Of a stretch of 42,641 nt of DNA, positions 17,376-25,990 are shown in pieces (the stretch's first letter is position 1; every line of letters begins with the position of its first letter). Below the pieces are notes generated by a model. The model was not told the DNA's origin and did no database searches. It saw nothing but the letters and a program-made list of their open reading frames with translations. Origin of the DNA: Pseudomonas sp. RGM2987 (GTDB lineage: Bacteria; Pseudomonadota; Gammaproteobacteria; Pseudomonadales; Pseudomonadaceae); contig NZ_JALJDX010000177.1 of the NCBI RefSeq assembly GCF_022952855.1, forward strand, positions 1-42,641. The letters run 5' to 3'. The translations under genes and the position numbers were made by a program.

Positions 17376-19201
17376 CCTTCACGCCGTGGGTCGGCCCCGC
17401 CGGCCAGTGAGACTTTACCTTGCGCGTCCCGTACCCGAACGATCGCCTGGGTCCCGCTGGTCATGTCGATCTCGCTCACGGTATGGCCCTTGTCTTTGAG
17501 CGCCTGGATCAACGCCGGGCTGAACTGCCCTTGCTCCAGTTCGGTGGGGCCGTTGCGGCTGCCGAAGTTGGGGAGGTTGATGGCGGTTTGTGGGTCCAGG
17601 TTCCAGTCGAGCAGGCCGATCACGGACTTGGCGACGTATTCGATAATCTGCGAACCGCCTGGTGAGCCGACTGTCGCCAGCAGTTCGCCGCTCTGGCGAT
17701 CGAAGATCAGGGTCGGTGCCATGGACGAGCGCGGGCGTTTGCCGGGTTCGACGCGGTTGGCGACTTTCTGCCCGTTCTCTTCGGGAATGAAAGAGAAATC
17801 AGTCATCTGGTTGTTGAGCATGAAACCCTGGACCATCAAGTGCGAGCCGAACGCCGACTCCACCGTGGTGGTCATGGACACAGCGCCGCCCAGGTCATCC
17901 ACGGCCACCACCTGCGAGGTGGAGATGCGCAACGGCGAACGGTCCGGCGCATAGGCCACTTGCACACCCGGCGGTGTCCCGGGCTTGGCGACGCCCATGC
18001 TGCGTGGGCCGATCAGCGCGGCGCGGCTGGTCAGGTAACCCGGGTCGACCAGGCCTTTGACCGGTACAGGGACAAAATCCGAGTCCGCGACATACTGGGC
18101 GCGGTCGGCGTAGGCCAGGCGCTCGGCCTCGGCGATCAGGTGCACCGCTTCGGGCGCGGGTTCCAGGCCCGCGGGTTTATCGGTCTTGAGCGGCTTCAAG
18201 GGCGCCAGGGCTGCATGACTGTCGCGCTGTTCCAGGTTCTGAAGTGTGCCGAGGATCTGCGCCACGGCGATCCCGCCCGAAGAGGGGGGCGCCATGCCGC
18301 AGACTTGCCAGCGCTTGTAATCGGTGCATAACGGCGCGCGCTCCCGGGCGCTGTAGCCCTTGAGGTCGCTCAAGGACAGGCTGCCCGGGTTGGCATGGCC
18401 TTGGACCTTGGCGACGATCTCCTCGGCCACTGGTCCTTGGTACAACGCATCGGCGCCCTCGTTGGCAATTCGTTTGAGCACGCCGGCCAGGGCAGGGTTT
18501 TTCAGCAGCGTGCCGACCGCTTTCGGGCTGCCATCACGGTTAAGGAAATAGGCCGCCATGTCCGGCGAGCCCGGCAGGGACGGATCGGCAGCGATCATCG
18601 AATGCAGCCGGGGCGAGATCGCGAATCCCTGTTCCGCCAGCGTGATGGCCGGCTCGAACAGCGTCGCCCATTTGAGACGGCCATGTTTGCGATGCGCCAG
18701 TTCCAGGGCGCGCATGACGCCGGGCGTTCCCACTGAACGGCCGCCAATCTGTGCGGCGGTAAAGGGCATGGGCTTGCCGTCGGCTTGCAGGAACAACTTC
18801 TCGGTGGCCCCGGCCGGCGCCGTTTCGCGTCCGTCGTAAGTGCGCACCGCCTTGCCATCCCACAGCACAATGAACGCACCACCGCCGATGCCGGACGATT
18901 GCGGTTCCACCAGCGTCAGCACCGCTTGCATCGCAATCGCCGCATCAATGGCCGAGCCGCCACGGCGCAACATCTCCCGCCCAGCCTCGGCCGCCAGTGG
19001 GTTGGCTGCGGCTGCCATGTGTCTGGCGGCGTGTTGGGTTTGCAGGTCGGTGCGGTAGCCGGAAGCGATTTCCGGGGCGGTGGGCAATGTGGGGGTGGCG
19101 GTGGAGGAGGGCGGTGCCTTACAGGCAGTGAGTGTCAGGGCAACAGCCAGCAGCGAAACGGCTGACAGGCGAAGAAGATTCGGTTTGAGGTCTGTAGGCA
19201 C
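17357..19201 (-). CDS. ggt: Gamma-glutamyltranspeptidase, predicted lipoprotein
   Basis: A 614-residue enzyme that cleaves gamma-glutamyl bonds of glutathione and related compounds. It is made as a proenzyme that self-cleaves before a threonine: TSQVVAVDDLGGAVSMTTT at about T428 aligns with the E. coli small-subunit start TTHYSVVD. Other landmarks are SSGIGGGAFIVLWDG, PPSSGGIAVAQILG and FMLNNQMTDFSF. A GTG at 19201 with GGAG six bases upstream gives the signal peptide LRLSAVSLLAVALTLTAC, ending in a lipobox LTAC, so the protein is probably lipid-anchored. An ATG four codons earlier (19213) has no ribosome site. It should act in the periplasm or at the outer membrane. Its 3' end overlaps the convergent XRE gene. 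Confidence 0.92.
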   Translation of the reverse strand: MPTDLKPNLLRLSAVSLLAVALTLTACKAPPSSTATPTLPTAPEIASGYRTDLQTQHAARHMAAAANPLAAEAGREMLRRGGSAIDAAIAMQAVLTLVEPQSSGIGGGAFIVLWDGKAVRTYDGRETAPAGATEKLFLQADGKPMPFTAAQIGGRSVGTPGVMRALELAHRKHGRLKWATLFEPAITLAEQGFAISPRLHSMIAADPSLPGSPDMAAYFLNRDGSPKAVGTLLKNPALAGVLKRIANEGADALYQGPVAEEIVAKVQGHANPGSLSLSDLKGYSARERAPLCTDYKRWQVCGMAPPSSGGIAVAQILGTLQNLEQRDSHAALAPLKPLKTDKPAGLEPAPEAVHLIAEAERLAYADRAQYVADSDFVPVPVKGLVDPGYLTSRAALIGPRSMGVAKPGTPPGVQVAYAPDRSPLRISTSQVVAVDDLGGAVSMTTTVESAFGSHLMVQGFMLNNQMTDFSFIPEENGQKVANRVEPGKRPRSSMAPTLIFDRQSGELLATVGSPGGSQIIEYVAKSVIGLLDWNLDPQTAINLPNFGSRNGPTELEQGQFSPALIQALKDKGHTVSEIDMTSGTQAIVRVRDAQGKVSLAGGADPRREGQALGD

Positions 19202-19323
19202 GTGTCGCTCCATCCGTGGCGTGGAATAGGGATCGACTGTAGCGATGCAGGATGCCTGGCGCAAATAAACACCGGATCGAACAAACCTTGCTGTACCCGT
19301 CAGAGTGCTTTTGCGCAGGCATA

Positions 19324-19356
19324 AAAAAACGGCTTATCTTTCGATAAGCCGTTTTT
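19324..19356 (-). terminator. Terminator of tRNA-Met
   Basis: AAAAACGGCTTATC and GATAAGCCGTTTTT pair perfectly around a four-base loop. It lies just beyond the tRNA 3' end on the minus strand. Confidence 0.93.
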
Positions 19357-19362
19357 CGTACT

Positions 19363-19439
19363 TGGTGGCTACACAGGGACTTGAACCCCGGACCCCAGCA
19401 TTATGAATGCTATGCTCTAACCAACTGAGCTATGTAGCC
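19363..19439 (-). tRNA. tRNA-Met (CAU), elongator type
   Basis: On the minus strand: acceptor arms GGCTACA and TGTAGCC, D-arm AGCTCAGTTGGTTAGAGC, anticodon arm with loop TTCATAA (anticodon CAU), T-arm GGTTCAAGTCC, and an encoded CCA end. The A-U/G-C start of the acceptor and absence of the initiator features (a C1-A72 mismatch, three G-C pairs under the anticodon) make it the elongator methionine tRNA. Confidence 0.95.
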
Positions 19440-19450
19440 AAGTGGCGCGC

Positions 19451-19479
19451 ATTATTCGCTGGTAACGAAGATGTGTCAA
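19451..19479 (-). promoter_or_regulatory. Sigma-70 promoter of tRNA-Met
   Basis: A perfect -35 TTGACA (19474-19479), a 17-base spacer and AATAAT (19451-19456, five of six matches) sit 12 bases before the tRNA 5' end, with GCGCGCCAC between as a GC-rich discriminator typical of stable RNA promoters. Confidence 0.85.
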
Positions 19480-19542
19480 GCGCAAATCTGAAATATTTCT
19501 CTGCGCTTTCAACCGCTTATCCATCCTCGCCGCAAATACCTG

Positions 19543-21600
19543 TCAGCCGAGTTGAAATCTCCCCGTATTGGCACTCAGGGCCTGGCTTCCCTGGCTCAAG
19601 GTGTCCGCTGCCAGGTTCACGGCCCGGGCGCCATCGAGCAGGCGCATGGCCGCCTGGTCGACCTGCTGGATATTGCCGCTGACCTCATCGGCGGTGCTGG
19701 CCTGTTCGTCCACCGCCGTGGCGATTTGCGCCAAGGTGTCGGTCACGCTTTGTACGGCGGTGGCGATTTCACCCAGGCGTTCACCCAGGCCGGTGACGGC
19801 CTGGGCGTCGGTCTGGGCCTGGCCGCAGGCGGCTTCCATCAGGTTCACCGCTTCGGTCACGGTGGCGCGCAGGCTGTCGACGGTACTGGCAATCTGTTGA
19901 GTGGAGGATTGGGTGCGTTGCGACAGGCTGCGCACCTCATCGGCCACCACCGCGAAACCACGGCCCTGTTCCCCGGCGCGCGCCGCTTCGATGGCGGCGT
20001 TGAGGGCCAGCAGGTTGGTCTGCTCGGCCACGCCACGAATGGTGTCGACCACCAGCTGGATCTGTTGCCCCTGCTCGCTGACCCGGCCCAATGCGGCGGC
20101 GGTCTCGTTGAGCCGCTGGTTGAGTTGCTGGATGCTCGCCGTGGTGCGTTGGCTGTCACGGCTGCTGTCGGCGGCGATGCGGCGGGTCTGCTGGGCGCTG
20201 TCGGCAGCCTGTTCGCAGCTTTTGGCGACGCCTTGGGAAGTGGCGGCCAGTTGGGTCGCGGCGGCTGCGATCTGGCTGATCTGCATCTGTTGGGCTTCGA
20301 CTTCTCCCAATGCACCACTGGAATGGGTATTGAGGGTGCGCACGGCATCGCTCAACTGCAGTGTTTCGTGATCGACCCCCAGCAGGCTGTTGCGCAGTTG
20401 CACCACGGCGACGTTGAGAGCCGTGCTGATGGCCGCCAGTTCGTCGCGCCCTTGTACCGGCACTTGCAGGCTCAGGTTGCCGTCACGCAGGGCCTCGGCC
20501 AGCAGCGTGATGCCGCTGGCGCTGCGCCGGATCGAGGCTTGCAGGCAGACGAACAGGTAGAGCGCCGCCAGCACCAGGCAGCCCAGCACGGTTGCGACCA
20601 AGGTGAACTGGCGAATCGCCGTGGCGTGGTAGTGATCCAACCGAGTGTCCAGCGCCACCAGCGACTGCTGCCGCAGCGTCGCCAGATCGCCCAGCAGGGC
20701 ATCCATGTGTTTCTCGAAGGCGTCCGGCTTGAGCGTGATCGAGCCACCGAATACCCCGTCATCCAGCACCTTCAGGCCCGCATCGAGATGCTTGAGGCTG
20801 CCCTGGTACTGGTCGGCCCAGGTTCGCAGGTCGCTGGGCAGGCGCGTTTCCAGCAGCGCGCCGGTCTTGACCAGTTGGTCCCGGGCATCGCCAATACGGC
20901 TGCGCAGGTCCCGCAATTGCAGGCGGCTCTGCAAGGTAAATTGGCCTGATACCACCGAGGCCTGGCCGACGCTGGCCAGGCGGCCGACCCGTTCGATCAG
21001 GTCCGGCGTCTGCTGGGTCGCAATCTGCGTCAGCAGATAGGTCTCCAGCCAGGAAGCCAGGGTCAGGCGGTTGTCCATGACCATCTGCTCGCGCAGGGCT
21101 TGTAAGGCGCTGAGGGCCGCGGTGAAACGATCATAACCGTCTGGCCACCAGCCCACGGCGCCCAGACTTTTGGAGTCGAGGCCGTTGAGGCTGGTTTGCA
21201 AGGCCTGATAACGGGCGAGAGTGTCGGCTTCGGCACCTTCGGCTTGCAGGGTAGCGCCCAGGTCATTGGCGGCCTGGTTGAGCGACGGTTGCACGGCGTC
21301 GAACGCGGCCATCGCGGCCAGGGTAGCCGGCGTCGGTTGTCGATTGGTTTCCGTAGCGCGCCAGCGGGCGGCGCGGTCGCGCTGGGCGGTGAGCAGGTTG
21401 TCCAGGTTGTCCAGGGCCAGCAGTTGGCGCACGCCAGCGCGCTCTCCGGAAACCAGGTTGAGTTTGTCGCGGTAATCCTGGCCGATGAGCCACAGGCTGC
21501 CCATCAACGGCAGGATGAACAACAGGAACAGCAATTGAAACTTACGGGCGAAGCCGAAACGTCCCAGCCATCTGATTCCCGGTGATAGAAAAGCCTGCAT
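19543..21600 (-). CDS. Membrane methyl-accepting chemotaxis protein
   Basis: A 685-residue transmembrane chemoreceptor. TM1 is near residues 20-40 (LLFLLFILPLMGSLWLIG) and TM2 near 332-354; between them is a large all-helical periplasmic sensor of about 290 residues whose ligand I cannot name. A HAMP domain (about 355-410) leads to the signalling hairpin with the tip [20 protein letters not shown] and the flank RSLSQRTQSSTQQIASTVD. The sensor length fits a double four-helix bundle such as HBM, but this is a guess. AGGGGAGT lies right before the ATG at 21606 and at good spacing to the ATG at 21600, so 21600 is preferred. A FliA-like promoter lies upstream. Confidence 0.9.
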   Translation of the reverse strand: MQAFLSPGIRWLGRFGFARKFQLLFLLFILPLMGSLWLIGQDYRDKLNLVSGERAGVRQLLALDNLDNLLTAQRDRAARWRATETNRQPTPATLAAMAAFDAVQPSLNQAANDLGATLQAEGAEADTLARYQALQTSLNGLDSKSLGAVGWWPDGYDRFTAALSALQALREQMVMDNRLTLASWLETYLLTQIATQQTPDLIERVGRLASVGQASVVSGQFTLQSRLQLRDLRSRIGDARDQLVKTGALLETRLPSDLRTWADQYQGSLKHLDAGLKVLDDGVFGGSITLKPDAFEKHMDALLGDLATLRQQSLVALDTRLDHYHATAIRQFTLVATVLGCLVLAALYLFVCLQASIRRSASGITLLAEALRDGNLSLQVPVQGRDELAAISTALNVAVVQLRNSLLGVDHETLQLSDAVRTLNTHSSGALGEVEAQQMQISQIAAAATQLAATSQGVAKSCEQAADSAQQTRRIAADSSRDSQRTTASIQQLNQRLNETAAALGRVSEQGQQIQLVVDTIRGVAEQTNLLALNAAIEAARAGEQGRGFAVVADEVRSLSQRTQSSTQQIASTVDSLRATVTEAVNLMEAACGQAQTDAQAVTGLGERLGEIATAVQSVTDTLAQIATAVDEQASTADEVSGNIQQVDQAAMRLLDGARAVNLAADTLSQGSQALSANTGRFQLG

Positions 21601-21931
21601 GCCCATACTCCCCTGAACACCCGCGCACTGTTTTTGTGCGTTTCTACACAAGTGCCGAAACGGATGTCCTTTTAAAAGGCCTCGAAAGTTTGTCCAAATC
21701 GGCGCGGTAGGCCAGCTCTGTAGCGAAACTTCCCATTCTCGGTCCCCTTTGTAAGGGGCCGCGTTATAACGGATTTACAAGGCAAGATTCAGACCATGGC
21801 GTTGCGCTATCACCTTGGTTTCCGACAATTTTCACGGTCGATAGCAAGCTAAGGGGATAGCCTAGCTGCACTGAAAAATGGCACATTGACGCACCTGCCG
21901 CGCGCACCCATTTGTCGTATGGAAACTCCTC
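21601..21931. other. Divergent control region between the chemoreceptor and Fsr genes
   Basis: This 331-base gap holds no gene that can be supported. It contains a FliA-like promoter for the minus-strand chemoreceptor (21696-21722), a 12-base perfect palindrome CCTTTTAAAAGG at 21668-21679 that could be an operator, and GGAAA seven bases before the fsr ATG. No terminator or repeat element was seen. Confidence 0.6.
21696..21722 (-). promoter_or_regulatory. Candidate FliA (sigma-28) promoter
   Basis: On the minus strand TACA, exactly 15 bases, then GCCGATTT, against the consensus TAAA-N15-GCCGATAA. It lies 96 bases upstream of the chemoreceptor start. Nine of twelve core positions match. Confidence 0.45.
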
Positions 21932-23149
21932 ATGGCTATCAGCAATACCCAGGCCGAAGCACCGTCCATTCCCGCCACTGCCCAAAGCAGCCCGTTGGTG
22001 ATGCGAATCATCGGCGCCGTGGCGCTGGCGCACCTGATCAATGACTTGATCCAGGCCGTGCTGCCCTCGATTTACCCGATGCTCAAGGACAGTTACGGCC
22101 TGACCTTCACCCAGGTGGGCCTGATCACGCTGACGTTCCAGCTTACGGCTTCTTTGTTGCAACCCTGGGTCGGTTACCACACCGACCGGCACCCCAAGCC
22201 CTGGTTATTGCCATCCGGCACGGTGTGCACATTGATCGGCATTGTGATGATGTCAATGGTCGGCAGCTTCGCCTTGATTCTGCTGGCGGCGGCCCTGATC
22301 GGCATCGGCTCGTCGACTTTCCATCCGGAAGCTTCGCGGGTGGCGCGCCTGGCCTCGGGCGGCCGTTACGGGCTGGCGCAATCGACGTTCCAGGTCGGCG
22401 GTAACGCCGGCTCAGCCTTCGGCCCCCTGCTCGCGGCTGCGATCATCATTCCCTACGGCCAGGGCAACGTGGCCTGGTTTGGGTTGTTCGCCTTGTTTGC
22501 GCTGTTCGTGCTCTACCGAATCAGTCGTTGGTACGCCAACCACCTCAACCTGTTCAAGCTCAAGCAAGGCCAGGCGGCGACCCACGGTTTATCCAAGGGA
22601 CGGGTGCTGAGTGCCCTGGTGGTGCTGGGGCTGCTGGTGTTCTCCAAGTATTTCTACATGGCCAGTTTCACCAGTTATTTCACCTTCTACCTGATTGAGA
22701 AGTTCGACCTGTCGGTGGCCTCGTCCCAGCTGCATCTGTTCCTGTTCCTCGGCGCGGTGGCGGCGGGCACGTTCTTCGGGGGGCCGATTGGCGATCGCAT
22801 CGGGCGTAAGGCGGTGATCTGGTTCTCGATCCTGGGCGTTGCGCCATTCACCTTGATCCTGCCCCATGTAGATCTGCTGTGGACCAGCATTCTCAGTGTC
22901 GTCATCGGCTTCATCCTCGCCTCGGCGTTCTCGGCCATCGTCGTGTACGCCCAGGAGCTGGTGCCGGGCAACGTCGGCATGATCGCCGGAGTGTTCTTTG
23001 GCCTGATGTTCGGTTTCGGTGGGATCGGTGCCGCGTTGCTCGGGCACCTGGCGGACATTCGTGGCATCGAGTATGTGTATTGGTTGTGCTCATTCCTGCC
23101 ATTGTTCGGGGTACTGGCGATTTTCCTGCCGCGGACTAAAAAAGCTTGA
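21932..23149 (+). CDS. fsr: Fosmidomycin resistance-type MFS exporter
   Basis: A 405-residue major facilitator transporter with about 12 transmembrane helices. It closely resembles Fsr of E. coli: AHLINDLIQAVLPSIYPMLK near the N-terminus, the loop GYHTDRHPKPW (MFS motif A region, about residues 83-93), GIGSSTFHPEASRVARLASG (about 126-145) and the second-half loop GGPIGDRIGRKAV. Family members export fosmidomycin; the natural substrate is unknown. GGAAACTCCTC precedes the ATG at 21932. It lies divergent from the chemoreceptor and has no partner gene; no terminator follows before the TerC leader. Confidence 0.88.
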   Translation: MAISNTQAEAPSIPATAQSSPLVMRIIGAVALAHLINDLIQAVLPSIYPMLKDSYGLTFTQVGLITLTFQLTASLLQPWVGYHTDRHPKPWLLPSGTVCTLIGIVMMSMVGSFALILLAAALIGIGSSTFHPEASRVARLASGGRYGLAQSTFQVGGNAGSAFGPLLAAAIIIPYGQGNVAWFGLFALFALFVLYRISRWYANHLNLFKLKQGQAATHGLSKGRVLSALVVLGLLVFSKYFYMASFTSYFTFYLIEKFDLSVASSQLHLFLFLGAVAAGTFFGGPIGDRIGRKAVIWFSILGVAPFTLILPHVDLLWTSILSVVIGFILASAFSAIVVYAQELVPGNVGMIAGVFFGLMFGFGGIGAALLGHLADIRGIEYVYWLCSFLPLFGVLAIFLPRTKKA

Positions 23150-23182
23150 TCCGGGGAACAGCCCGAAGACGGAGCGCAATGG

Positions 23183-23357
23183 CCTGATACAGACGTAACG
23201 GGAGCTGCTTCAGCCCTACAGGGCGGGGCGACGTTTCGCTAAATCCCCTCGCCGCAGTTTCTGTAGCGGGGGAGGTTTCTGTCAGATCCGGTAATACTTC
23301 GCTTCGTATGACACGGCCTGAAACGTTGTAGGATTTTTCCCCCAATTACTTTCAGGC
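23183..23357 (+). promoter_or_regulatory. Structured 5' leader, possible cis-acting RNA
   Basis: Several complementary segments nest within one another. An outer stem joins CTGATACAGA (23184-23193) to TCTGTCAG (23278-23285) with a two-base bulge. Inside, CTACAG (23216-23221) pairs with CTGTAG (23261-23266), GGCG-GGG (23222-23228) with CCCC-T-CGCC (23245-23253), and GCGA with TCGC at the tip. Downstream GCCTGAAA (23316-23323) can pair with TTTCAGGC (23350-23357), which covers the AGG before a small ORF. The manganese riboswitch (yybP-ykoY) often precedes TerC-family genes, but its GGGGAGTA loop is absent. The role is inferred. Confidence 0.4.
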
Positions 23358-23361
23358 ACCT

Positions 23362-23448
23362 ATGAGCACCCCCCAGGAACCTCCCAGTCGCAGTTTCCCA
23401 TTCTTACTTCGCGCTAACCCGGCGATGACCTCGGAAGGGAGTAACTGA
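23362..23448 (+). CDS. Possible 28-residue leader peptide
   Basis: A 28-codon ORF beginning [20 protein letters not shown], with AGG five bases before its ATG. It ends six bases before the ATG of the TerC-family gene, and the GGAAGGGAG that serves that gene lies inside its last codons. This arrangement would allow translational coupling. It could also be chance; there is no similarity evidence. Confidence 0.3.
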   Translation: MSTPQEPPSRSFPFLLRANPAMTSEGSN

Positions 23449-23453
23449 CTCCC

Positions 23454-25025
23454 ATGGAATGGATCATCGACCCCACGGCATGGCTTGGCCTGCTGACCCT
23501 CATCGTGCTGGAGCTGGTGCTCGGCATCGATAACCTCGTGTTTATTGCGATCCTGGCGGACAAGCTGCCACCCGAGCAGCGCGACCGTGCCCGGGTCATT
23601 GGCCTGTCCCTTGCGTTGTTGATGCGCCTCGGCCTGCTGGCGAGCATCTCCTGGATGGTGACCCTGACCGCGCCGTTGTTCGAGGTCTTTGACAAGACGT
23701 TTTCGGGCCGCGACCTGATCATGCTGTTTGGTGGTGTGTTCCTGTTGTTCAAGGCCACCATGGAATTGCATGAACGACTTGAAGGGCATGTCGCGCAACG
23801 TTCAGGCAATGCGGCTTATGCGCTGTTCTGGCCGATCGTGGCGCAGATCGTGGTGCTCGATGCGGTGTTCTCGCTGGACGCGGTGATCACCGCCGTGGGC
23901 ATGGTCGAACACCTGTCGGTCATGATGATTGCGGTGATCTTTTCCATCGGCCTGATGATCGTCGCGAGTAAACCTCTGACCAAATTCGTCAACGGGCACC
24001 CGACCGTCATCATGCTGTGCCTGGGCTTCTTGATGATGATTGGTTTCAGCCTCACGGCCGAGGGCCTGGGTTTCCATATTCCCAAAGGCTACCTCTACGC
24101 TGCGATTGGCTTCTCGATCCTGATCGAAGTGTTCAACCAATTGGCCCGCTCGCGCCGCAAGAAGAGCCTGCAAGGTCAACGCCCCATGCGTGAGCGCACC
24201 GCCCATGCGGTTCTGCGTCTGCTGGGTGGTCAGAAACTGGATGCCGAAGAAGTCGGTGAGGAAATTGCCGACATGCTCGCCGGTGATGAAGTCGAGCAGG
24301 TCTTCGATCGGCGAGAGCGGGTCATGATCAGCGGCGTGTTGCAGTTGGCGGAACGCCCGATACGCACGGTGATGACCCCGCGTGCCGAAATCGACCACAT
24401 CGACCTGGCCAACTCGGCGGAGGAAATTCGCACGAAGCTGATGCACTCGTCTTATTCAAGATTACCGTTGATCCGCGAAGGACGGGTGGATGAGCCCTTG
24501 GGGTTCGTCCATAAGAAGGAGTTGTTCAAGGAATTGTTGGCCGGCAACGAACCCAACCTGGAGGTCATGGCCCGTAAGGCCATCAACCTGCTGGACAGTT
24601 TCACCATCCTCAATGCGTTGGAGCAGATGCGCAAAGCGTCGACTCACATTGCGTTCGTGGTGAACGAGTTCGGTGATTTCATCGGTCTGCTCACCATGAC
24701 TGACATCCTGGAATCCATCGCCGGTGAGTTGCCTGATGCCAGTGAAATAGAGGGCCCGAATATCGTGGCCCAGGCGGGCGGGTTTCTCATCAACGGAGCC
24801 CTGAACCTCAGCCAGGTTCGGGAACAGACCGGCTTCCAGGCGAAAGCCACCGATGACTACCAGACCCTCGCCGGATTGGTCATGAGCTTGTTGGATCGCT
24901 TGCCGGTCATGGGTGACAAACTCCATTGGCAGGCCTGGAGCATGACCGTTGTAGAGGTCCAGGAGCGTCGGGTTACGAAGGTGTTGTTGCGTCCTGATGG
25001 ATATGAGACAGCATCCAGTCGATAA
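23454..25025 (+). CDS. TerC-CBS-CorC membrane protein (YoaE/YegH type)
   Basis: A 523-residue inner-membrane protein of three parts. The TerC domain (about residues 1-235) has seven hydrophobic segments and the family's acidic sites [11 protein letters not shown] (residues 19-29) and [14 protein letters not shown] (about 138-151). Two CBS domains follow (about 300-425; [13 protein letters not shown] opens the first), then a CorC/HlyC transporter-associated domain (about 435-515). TerC proteins export manganese or calcium or support metal loading of exported proteins; CBS domains usually bind adenine nucleotides. Its last 53 bases overlap the convergent LysR gene. GGAAGGGAG is 12 bases before the ATG, a longer gap than usual. 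Confidence 0.9.
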   Translation: MEWIIDPTAWLGLLTLIVLELVLGIDNLVFIAILADKLPPEQRDRARVIGLSLALLMRLGLLASISWMVTLTAPLFEVFDKTFSGRDLIMLFGGVFLLFKATMELHERLEGHVAQRSGNAAYALFWPIVAQIVVLDAVFSLDAVITAVGMVEHLSVMMIAVIFSIGLMIVASKPLTKFVNGHPTVIMLCLGFLMMIGFSLTAEGLGFHIPKGYLYAAIGFSILIEVFNQLARSRRKKSLQGQRPMRERTAHAVLRLLGGQKLDAEEVGEEIADMLAGDEVEQVFDRRERVMISGVLQLAERPIRTVMTPRAEIDHIDLANSAEEIRTKLMHSSYSRLPLIREGRVDEPLGFVHKKELFKELLAGNEPNLEVMARKAINLLDSFTILNALEQMRKASTHIAFVVNEFGDFIGLLTMTDILESIAGELPDASEIEGPNIVAQAGGFLINGALNLSQVREQTGFQAKATDDYQTLAGLVMSLLDRLPVMGDKLHWQAWSMTVVEVQERRVTKVLLRPDGYETASSR

Positions 25026-25872
25026 ACACCTGCGTCTGAGCGGGTGCGTCCTGGGAGACACCGTAGTAGTAACGGGTCAACGGCATGCGCAACGAGGGAA
25101 ACGGGCAGTTCAATCGCCCTGTGGATAAGTCCCTGGCCAGCAATGAGACAGGGCACAGGGCCACGCCAAGGCCATCGATGGCGGCTTGCAGCACCAGGTG
25201 CATGTGGTCGAACTGCAAGGTCGGTTGGGCGCGCAGTTGAGCTATGCCCACGTGCCGGGTCCAGTCCTGCCAGTCGCTGCTGCGGGTCCTGCCGGCCAGC
25301 AGCGTGTGATCGGCCAGATCGCTCGGGCTGTCCAGCGGCTGGCTTTGCAGCAGCGACGGTGCGGCGACCAGTACCAGCTCATCTTCCAACAGCAGGTGCG
25401 GTTGAACATTGCCTGACCAGCCAGACTGTCCGCGGCGAACCACGACGTCAAATGCCTCGCGCGATTGATCCGGTGGCAGGGTGCTGGTGATGACCTCAGG
25501 CTGGATATCCGGATGCAGCGCCATGAAGTTCGGCAATCGCGGGATCAGCCAGCGCACTGCAAAGGATGGACGTACATTGATCTGCACTTTGCGCGGCATG
25601 GCGCTGCGGCTCAAGGCAGTCGCGGCGTTGGCGATCTGTGCCAGGGCCATGCTGACCTGTTCGTAAAATGTCTGGCCGGCGGGCGTAAGCAACGACTGAC
25701 GGGGTCGACGTTCGAAAAGCAGGACCCCCAAGTGTTCTTCGAGCAGCTTGATGTGACGGCTGACTGCGCTGTGGCTGACATGCAGGTCTTCGGCCGCTCG
25801 ACTGAAGCTCTGATGGCGAGCGGCAGCGGCGAAAGCGCGGACGGCGTTCAAGGGGGGCAGGTTCGGGATCAT
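24973..25872 (-). CDS. LysR-family regulator (GcvA-like)
   Basis: A 299-residue LysR-type transcription factor. The N-terminal winged helix-turn-helix is [40 protein letters not shown] (about residues 14-53), followed by an effector-binding domain with two alpha/beta halves. The [20 protein letters not shown] opening and the [16 protein letters not shown] strand are typical of GcvA-like members. It is divergent from a LysE-family exporter 118 bases away and probably controls it. An inverted repeat with 11-base spacing covers its start codon, suggesting self-repression. No ribosome site precedes the ATG, so a leaderless message or a different start is possible. Its end overlaps the TerC-family gene by 53 bases. 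Confidence 0.92.
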   Translation of the reverse strand: MIPNLPPLNAVRAFAAAARHQSFSRAAEDLHVSHSAVSRHIKLLEEHLGVLLFERRPRQSLLTPAGQTFYEQVSMALAQIANAATALSRSAMPRKVQINVRPSFAVRWLIPRLPNFMALHPDIQPEVITSTLPPDQSREAFDVVVRRGQSGWSGNVQPHLLLEDELVLVAAPSLLQSQPLDSPSDLADHTLLAGRTRSSDWQDWTRHVGIAQLRAQPTLQFDHMHLVLQAAIDGLGVALCPVSLLARDLSTGRLNCPFPSLRMPLTRYYYGVSQDAPAQTQVFIDWMLSHIHQDATTPS

Positions 25873-25891
25873 GTGTCTAATTTAGTCACAT
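25871..25891. promoter_or_regulatory. Candidate LysR box
   Basis: ATGTG and CACAT are separated by exactly 11 AT-rich bases (TCTAATTTAGT), the T-N11-A arrangement of a LysR-type binding site. It lies between the divergent lysR and lysE genes and overlaps the lysR start codon. Confidence 0.55.
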
Positions 25892-25990
25892 CAGCGGCGC
25901 AATTAAAGCGTTTGTCGGTGTGGCCGCTTCACGCCAACCTGAAGGCCAAGACAGGGCCGCTAATCTGCCCTGCATTAATGGAATGACTTC

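Larger units (their letters stand above)
23150..23453 (+). other. Gene-poor leader region before the TerC-family gene
   Basis: This 304-base gap holds no conventional gene. It contains several nested inverted repeats (23183-23285), a separate long-range stem (23316-23357) and a 28-codon ORF (23362-23448), listed separately. All lie in the same direction as the downstream TerC-family gene. No intrinsic terminator with a T-run was found for fsr. Confidence 0.6.

Noticed and set aside
19363..19439. tRNA-Met as an integration site of a mobile element
   Set aside because: No integrase, no second copy of the tRNA 3' end and no phage-like genes were seen on either side.
19552..20949. A 465-codon plus-strand ORF opposite the chemoreceptor
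   Set aside because: Antisense of the conserved signalling domain, with no ribosome site or motif.
23150..23453. yybP-ykoY manganese riboswitch before the TerC-family gene
   Set aside because: The conserved GGGGAGTA loop and its partner were looked for and not found; only generic stems are present.
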